Below are positions 7,471-11,372 of a DNA stretch of 11,372 nucleotides, piece after piece. The number at the start of each line of letters is the position of its first letter. Position 1 is the stretch's first letter. Below the pieces are notes generated by a model. That model saw only the letters and a list, made by a program, of their open reading frames with translations. It did no database searches and was not told the origin of the DNA. The stretch lies in assembly GCA_028287545.1 (NCBI GenBank), contig JAQBPL010000079.1, positions 1-11,372 on the forward strand, written 5' to 3'. This stretch comes from Vulcanimicrobiota bacterium. Its GTDB lineage: Bacteria; Eremiobacterota; Eremiobacteria; Baltobacterales; Baltobacteraceae. The translations under genes were made by a program, and so were the position numbers.

Positions 7471-8505
7471 TTATGGTTCGCTCGCGATGACGGGTTCGTT
7501 CGCGACGATTTCTTCGATCAGGGTGGTGTCGCCGGCGACGGTGTAGCCTTCGCCGACGATCGCGTCGCGGAGCGTTGCGCGCTCGCCGATGCGCGCGCGG
7601 TTCCACACGATCGACCGTTCCAGCACCGCGCCGTCCTCGAGCACGGCGTCGTCGCCGATCACCGTCGGGCCGCCGATTCGCACGCCGCTGCCGAACACGA
7701 CCCGCTCGCCGATGCGGACGTTCGCGTCGATGCGCGCGTCGGCCGGAACCCGCACGCCCATCGGCACGCCGGTTGCGCGCGCGCCGGGGATGGCGACACG
7801 GCCGTTCACGACGTCCGCGGTCGCGCGGCGATACTCGTCCGGCGTGCCGATATCGCGCCAATACGCGCCCTCGAGTTTCATCCCGTAAAACGGCAGCCCG
7901 TCGGCGAGCAACTCCGGAAACACTTGCTTGCCGAAATCGTAGAACGTCTCCGCCGGGATGCGGTCGAAGATCGCGGGCTCGAAGACGTAGATCCCCGTGT
8001 TGACGAGCTTCGAACGCTCCGTGCCCTGCGGCGGCTTCTCTTGAAATTCGCGGATGCGGCCGTCATCTTCGAGGATCACGACGCCGTATTGGTCGACCTC
8101 GTCGGCTTCCACGAGGCCGATCGTGGCGAGCGCCCCGCGTTCGCGGTGGAACGCAATCAACGCGGTCAGGTCCGCGGTCGTCAGATCGTCGCAGCCGACG
8201 ACGACGAACGTCCCGTCGAACCAGCCTTCCATCTGCTTGAGACCGCCGGCGCTGCCGGTCAAGCGCGGTTCGCGCAGGTAGTGCAGCTTCACGCCGTAGC
8301 GGCTGCCGTCGCCGAACGCCTCCTCGACTTGTTCCGCGAGGTAGAAGATGTTGATCGCGACCTCATCGAACCCGTGCGACGCCAGCCAGCGCATCACGTG
8401 ACCGCTGATCGGTTCGCCTGCGACGGGGACCAGGGGCTTGGGGACTTCTCTGGTGAGCGGGTAGAGGCGGGTCGACATCCCGCCCGCGAGGATCATCGCG
8501 CGCAT
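7471..8505 (-). CDS. Sugar-phosphate nucleotidyltransferase (NDP-sugar pyrophosphorylase) with left-handed beta-helix tail
   Basis: This 344-residue enzyme joins a sugar 1-phosphate to a nucleotide to give an NDP-sugar and pyrophosphate. The N-terminal Rossmann-like domain shows the family signature L-A-G-G-M-S-T-R-L-Y-P-L-T followed by P-K-P-L-V-P-V (residues 6-28), S85-A-G-G-L-K, a metal-binding G-C-D106-D, E156-K-P and W216-R-D-I-G-T-P. From about residue 250 to 330, repeats such as V-R-I-G, T-V-I-G and A-R-I-G with hexad spacing form a left-handed beta-helix, as in mannose-1-phosphate guanylyltransferase-like and related proteins. Whether it uses GTP, dTTP or UTP cannot be told. The frame is open far upstream, but the ATG at 8505 with AGGAAAG 7 bases before it is the real start. 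It sits 19 bp after a WecG/TagA glycosyltransferase gene, so it probably supplies the sugar donor for a surface glycan. Confidence 0.92.
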   Translation of the reverse strand: MRAMILAGGMSTRLYPLTREVPKPLVPVAGEPISGHVMRWLASHGFDEVAINIFYLAEQVEEAFGDGSRYGVKLHYLREPRLTGSAGGLKQMEGWFDGTFVVVGCDDLTTADLTALIAFHRERGALATIGLVEADEVDQYGVVILEDDGRIREFQEKPPQGTERSKLVNTGIYVFEPAIFDRIPAETFYDFGKQVFPELLADGLPFYGMKLEGAYWRDIGTPDEYRRATADVVNGRVAIPGARATGVPMGVRVPADARIDANVRIGERVVFGSGVRIGGPTVIGDDAVLEDGAVLERSIVWNRARIGERATLRDAIVGEGYTVAGDTTLIEEIVANEPVIASEP

Positions 8506-8512
8506 GCGAACG

Positions 8513-8519
8513 CTTTCCT
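8513..8519 (-). promoter_or_regulatory. Ribosome binding site fixing the nucleotidyltransferase start
   Basis: On the minus strand AGGAAAG lies 7 bases before the ATG at 8505. Another ATG overlaps the upstream stop codon (8525-8523) but is out of frame with the enzyme, so this site decides the start. Confidence 0.6.
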
Positions 8520-8524
8520 GAACA

Positions 8525-9271
8525 TTACCCTCGGGTGTTCCCTTCTTTGCGGCCGCCAAGCGTCTCGGCGAGCGCCGCGACCGCGAAGCGCGGCAGTGCC
8601 AGTTGACGCCGCCAGCGGCGCGGCTCCTTTGCCAGGCGATACGCCCATTCCAAGCCCGTGCGCTGGAACGCGGCCGGCGCCCGCGCCACGTTCCCCGCGA
8701 ACACGTCGAGCGAACCGCCGATCCCGATCCCCGCGCCGCACCCGGTCGCGCCGAGCCACTGCGCAAGCCACAGCTCTTGCTTGGGCGAACCCAGACCCGC
8801 CAGCAGCACGTTTGCTCCGCTCGCCGCGATCGCCGCAGCGACCGCCGGGCTCTCGTCGTCACGAAAATATCCGTCGCGCACGCCGGCGATCGCGACGCCG
8901 GGATGCGCCGCGCGCAACGCCTCGGCGGCCCGCTGCGCCGTGTCGCCGCCGCCGCCGAGCAGGTACAGCCGCACGTCGCCGACCGACGCCGACCGCGCGG
9001 CAAGCGCATCGACCAGCTCGACGCCGGTCACGCGCTCGCGCAGCGGCCCGCCCCGCAATCGCGAGGCGAGCAGCAGGCCGATCGTATCGCAGGTGACCAG
9101 CGCCGCACCGTTCACTACACGGCGAAACTCGTCGTTGCGCTGCGCGGCCATCACCATCTCCACGCCGAGCGTCACGACGAGCGATGCGCCGCCCGCGTTC
9201 GCGAACTGCGCGATGCGCGAGACCGCTTCGTCGCGGCCGACGGCGTCGACGCGGCAGCCGAGGATCGTCAC
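8525..9271 (-). CDS. WecG/TagA/CpsF-family glycosyltransferase (GT26)
   Basis: A 248-residue protein of glycosyltransferase family 26, whose members (WecG, TagA, CpsF) transfer N-acetylmannosaminuronate, N-acetylmannosamine or other sugars to lipid-linked carriers during enterobacterial common antigen, teichoic acid or capsule synthesis. Visible signatures are R80-V-T-G-V-E-L, G159-L-G-S-P-K-Q-E, G184-I-G-G-S-L-D-V-F-A-G and the tail G-L-E-W-A-Y-R-L with E-P-R-R-W. T34 and D62 line up with the threonine and aspartate considered catalytic in TagA. The usual Asn two residues after the Thr is Gly here. The basic C-terminal tail fits peripheral membrane association. Translation starts at GTG (9269-9271), a single base after the dapA stop and without a clear ribosome site, so coupling to dapA is likely. 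The gene that follows makes an NDP-sugar, which suggests a shared surface-glycan pathway. The exact sugar is unknown. Confidence 0.92.
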   Translation of the reverse strand: MTILGCRVDAVGRDEAVSRIAQFANAGGASLVVTLGVEMVMAAQRNDEFRRVVNGAALVTCDTIGLLLASRLRGGPLRERVTGVELVDALAARSASVGDVRLYLLGGGGDTAQRAAEALRAAHPGVAIAGVRDGYFRDDESPAVAAAIAASGANVLLAGLGSPKQELWLAQWLGATGCGAGIGIGGSLDVFAGNVARAPAAFQRTGLEWAYRLAKEPRRWRRQLALPRFAVAALAETLGGRKEGNTRG

Positions 9272-9272
9272 G

Positions 9273-10157
9273 TTACGGGCGGAACGGGGCGACGAGCGGC
9301 TCGAGCGCGGCCTTGAGCGAGGCGGGCATCGGGCCCATCGGCGAACGGCACGGGCCCACCTTGAAGCCGCACGTCTCCATCGCCCACTTCACCGGAATCG
9401 GGTTGCTGATCGTGAACAGCCCGGCGATCAGCGGCGCGAGATCGCGATGGATCTTCGCGGCCGCCGCGACGTTGCCGGCGTCGAAGGCCTCGGCCATCGC
9501 GCGCAGCTCGCGTCCGCACAGGTGGCCGGCTACGCTGATCACCCCGTAGCCGCCGACCGCGAGCGACGGTAGGAAGATGTAGTCGTCGCCGCACCAGAAC
9601 CTGACGTCGTCGCGCGTCCGCTCGCTCAGGATCGCGGTGAACTGGTTCACGTCGCCGGTCGACTCTTTGATGCCGACGACGTTCGCGTGGCGTCGGCAGA
9701 GTTCGGTGAAGGTCGCCGGCAGCATGTTCGCCGCGGTGCGGCCGGGGATGTTGTAGATTACGATCGGCAGCGTCGTCGACTCGGCGATCGCGCCGAAGTG
9801 CTGCAGCATCCCTTCTTGCGTCGGCTTCACGTACGCCGGAACGGTGGCGAGAATCGCGTCGACCCCGGTCTCCACCGCCTGCTTCGTCAGCGCGATCGAC
9901 TGCCGCGTGTTCGGGCCGGTCGTGCCGGCGATGACGACGCCGCTCGAACCCAGCCCCGCTTTCACGCCGGCGAACAGCGCGAGCTTCTCTTCGTTCTCGA
10001 GCGCGTTGCCTTCGCCGGTGGAGCCCGCGACCACGACGCCGTCGTTGCCGCGCGCGACGAGGAACTTCGCGATGCGCGCCGCTTCGACGACGTCGACCTC
10101 GCCGTCTTCGTCGTACGGCGTGATCATCGCGGTCAGAATGCGGCCCAGCGACTTCAT
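9273..10157 (-). CDS. dapA: 4-hydroxy-tetrahydrodipicolinate synthase (dihydrodipicolinate synthase)
   Basis: This 294-residue protein condenses pyruvate with aspartate semialdehyde, the first committed step to diaminopimelate and lysine, in the cytoplasm. Its length is standard for the family. Key residues are visible: the Schiff-base lysine K164 in V-G-I-K-E-S-T-G-D, Y135 and R140 in I-Y-N-I-P-G-R-T-A, T47 in G-S-T-G-E, and Y109 just before the K-P-T-Q-E-G block. R140, which recognises the aspartate semialdehyde carboxylate, separates true DapA from many aldolase relatives. Two positions deviate from the usual form: S46 where Thr is common and A108 in the normally Tyr-Tyr pair. The start is the ATG at 10157, overlapping the aspartate kinase stop by 4 bp. 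The neighbouring kinase of the same pathway makes the assignment firm. Confidence 0.96.
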   Translation of the reverse strand: MKSLGRILTAMITPYDEDGEVDVVEAARIAKFLVARGNDGVVVAGSTGEGNALENEEKLALFAGVKAGLGSSGVVIAGTTGPNTRQSIALTKQAVETGVDAILATVPAYVKPTQEGMLQHFGAIAESTTLPIVIYNIPGRTAANMLPATFTELCRRHANVVGIKESTGDVNQFTAILSERTRDDVRFWCGDDYIFLPSLAVGGYGVISVAGHLCGRELRAMAEAFDAGNVAAAAKIHRDLAPLIAGLFTISNPIPVKWAMETCGFKVGPCRSPMGPMPASLKAALEPLVAPFRP

Positions 10158-11368
10158 CGCGCCACCGCGCCGCGCCCCAAGCCAAACGTGTCGTGCAATG
10201 CCTGCTCCGCCTTCACCGCCTGATCGGCGGGGACGAGGATCGAGATGGTGATGTTCGAGTCGGTCGAATGGATGATTTCGACGCCGGCATCGGTGATCGT
10301 CTTCACCACGCGATACATGACGCCCGACGTCCCGCGCATCCCGGCGCCGACGATCGAGATTTTGGCGCAGTGCGGACGCATCCGCAGAGCCAGGTTCAAG
10401 TCGCTGAGCGCGGGGCGGACCCGTTCCGCCGCCTCGTCGTCGCAGATGAAGAACACGCCGGCGTCGTTGACGTTGATCATGTCGATCGAGATCCCGTGTT
10501 CGGCGATGCGGCCGAGCACGTCGCGGTCGACGTCCGAGCGCTCGAGGTCGTCGGTGAGCCCTTGGATGATGCGGCAGAACGTGACGTCGGCGATGATCGC
10601 GAGGCCGGTGACGGGACGGCCGGGATCGACCGGCGCCGTATCGTCGATCGTCGTCCCGACGTTGCTGCGCAGGCCCTTCACAACGTACGGCGTCGCGGTC
10701 GCGTGCGCGAGCGAGGCGGCTTTGTGGTGCATGATCTTCGCGCCGTTGCCGGCGAGCTCGACCATCTCGGCTTGCGTGACGCGATCGAGCGCGTGCGCCC
10801 CGGCGACGCGGCGCGGGTCGGACGTCATCACGCCGGAGACGTCGGTGTAGATCTCGACCGCCGACGCGCCGAGCGCGTCGCCGAGCGCAACTGCGGTCAG
10901 ATCGCTGCCGCCGCGTCCGAGCGTCGTCGTCGCACCGGCGCGCGTGCCGCCTTGAAAGCCGGTGACGACCGGAATGATCCCCGCCGCGATCAGCGCGCGA
11001 ACCGGTTCCGGATCGACGCTTTGAATCTCCGCGTCGCCGAAGTTGTCGTTGGTGACGATCCCGGCCTGGTATCCGGTCATCGCTTGCGCAGGAAAACCGA
11101 GCGAGGTCAGCAGTTCGGCGAACACCGCGCACGAGATCGTCTCGCCGCAGGCGAGCAGCAGATCCCGGTTCGGCCCATTCCGCACCGGCCCGAGCAGCGC
11201 CGAGAGCGAGTCGGTCGCATACGGCTCCGGCGTCCGGCCGATCGCCGAACACACCACGACGGGTCTGTCCCCGCGCCGCACCGCATCGAGCACCCGCGAA
11301 GCCGCAACCTCCCGCAACTCCGCCGTCGCCAGCGACGATCCCCCAAACTTGATAACGGTGACGTTCAC
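10154..11368 (-). CDS. dapG: Aspartate kinase, DapG-like, with two C-terminal ACT domains
   Basis: This 404-residue enzyme phosphorylates aspartate, the first step toward lysine, diaminopimelate, threonine and methionine. The kinase domain (about 1-245) shows K7-F-G-G-S-S, G75-E-T, a G-R-G-G-S-D nucleotide-loop sequence at 151-156, and Y174-T-D-V-S-G-V followed by D-P-R. Two ACT regulatory domains follow, roughly 265-330 and 335-400, which normally bind an end-product amino acid and give feedback control. The C-terminal ACT stretch I-I-H-S-T-D-S-N-I-T-I-S-I-L-V, the L-H-D-T-F ending and the total length recall Bacillus DapG (diaminopimelate-sensitive) more than lysine-sensitive LysC. That subtype is an inference, and lysC would be an acceptable name. 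The start is a GTG at 11368, just before K-F-G-G, where the family normally begins. Only 4 bases remain upstream, so ribosome site and promoter are outside the window. It overlaps dapA by 4 bp and is the first visible gene of the minus-strand operon. Confidence 0.94.
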   Translation of the reverse strand: MNVTVIKFGGSSLATAELREVAASRVLDAVRRGDRPVVVCSAIGRTPEPYATDSLSALLGPVRNGPNRDLLLACGETISCAVFAELLTSLGFPAQAMTGYQAGIVTNDNFGDAEIQSVDPEPVRALIAAGIIPVVTGFQGGTRAGATTTLGRGGSDLTAVALGDALGASAVEIYTDVSGVMTSDPRRVAGAHALDRVTQAEMVELAGNGAKIMHHKAASLAHATATPYVVKGLRSNVGTTIDDTAPVDPGRPVTGLAIIADVTFCRIIQGLTDDLERSDVDRDVLGRIAEHGISIDMINVNDAGVFFICDDEAAERVRPALSDLNLALRMRPHCAKISIVGAGMRGTSGVMYRVVKTITDAGVEIIHSTDSNITISILVPADQAVKAEQALHDTFGLGRGAVAR

Positions 11369-11372
11369 GCTT

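Noticed and set aside
8506..9009. N-terminal extension of the nucleotidyltransferase reading frame up to 9009, suggesting a fusion protein
   Set aside because: The extension overlaps the glycosyltransferase in another frame, has no domain features, and the ATG at 8505 has a ribosome site right before the L-A-G-G signature.
7456..9572. Long plus-strand open frames opposite the glycan genes
   Set aside because: They are low-complexity Arg/Ala/Pro-rich translations antisense to the nucleotidyltransferase, glycosyltransferase and dapA, which have clear family signatures.
10158..11252. Upstream extension of the dapA frame to 11252
   Set aside because: It is a shadow of the aspartate kinase gene. 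The ATG at 10157 gives a normal-length DapA with the usual 4-bp operon overlap.
1..11372. RNA genes, CRISPR arrays, insertion sequences, attachment sites or an origin
   Set aside because: No cloverleaf, spaced direct-repeat array, transposase motif or terminal inverted repeats were seen, and coding sequence fills nearly all the window.

Overview
The window is a very GC-rich (by eye about two thirds G+C), almost fully coding bacterial chromosomal segment. It carries two convergent gene blocks. No rRNA, tRNA, insertion sequence, phage gene or CRISPR array was seen. Codon use is strongly GC-ending throughout, so I see no sign of recent transfer. The organism cannot be fixed from sequence alone. 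The GC content and abundance of AmpC-like serine hydrolases suit a soil or environmental lineage, and a Candidatus Eremiobacterota-type genome is my best guess, held with low confidence. The dapG-dapA pair indicates a cell that makes lysine and diaminopimelate.

Plus-strand block (1-7446). A serine hydrolase truncated by the left edge ends at 595. A 48-bp gap follows, beginning with a perfect 14-bp palindrome (595-608). Then comes a tight co-directional run: an XRE-cupin regulator (644-1240), an exported serine hydrolase (1260-2786), two tandem paralogous family 5 solute-binding lipoproteins (2797-4413 and 4410-6056), and a serine hydrolase with no visible signal peptide (6076-7446). The gaps are 19 bp, 10 bp, a 4-bp overlap and 19 bp, so this looks like one operon. 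My inference is that an exported hydrolase acts on an amide, ester or peptide outside the cytoplasm, the lipoproteins capture products, an unlinked ABC permease imports them, and the last hydrolase works in the cytoplasm. The cupin regulator may sense the ligand and may bind the palindrome. No permease or ATPase gene lies in the window.

Minus-strand block (7471-11368, transcribed right to left). The order is aspartate kinase of the DapG type, dihydrodipicolinate synthase (dapA), a WecG/TagA/CpsF-family glycosyltransferase, and a sugar-phosphate nucleotidyltransferase with a C-terminal left-handed beta-helix. Junctions are a 4-bp overlap, a 1-bp gap and a 19-bp gap, again operon-like. The first two genes run the entry to lysine and diaminopimelate synthesis. 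The last two make activated sugar and transfer it for a surface glycan. All four could therefore feed cell-envelope construction.

The two blocks converge with only 24 bp between stop codons and no recognisable hairpin terminator. The point most worth following up is the regulator, hydrolase and binding-protein locus with its palindrome. None of its proteins belongs to an unknown family, but the combination could be a self-regulated scavenging or sensing unit.
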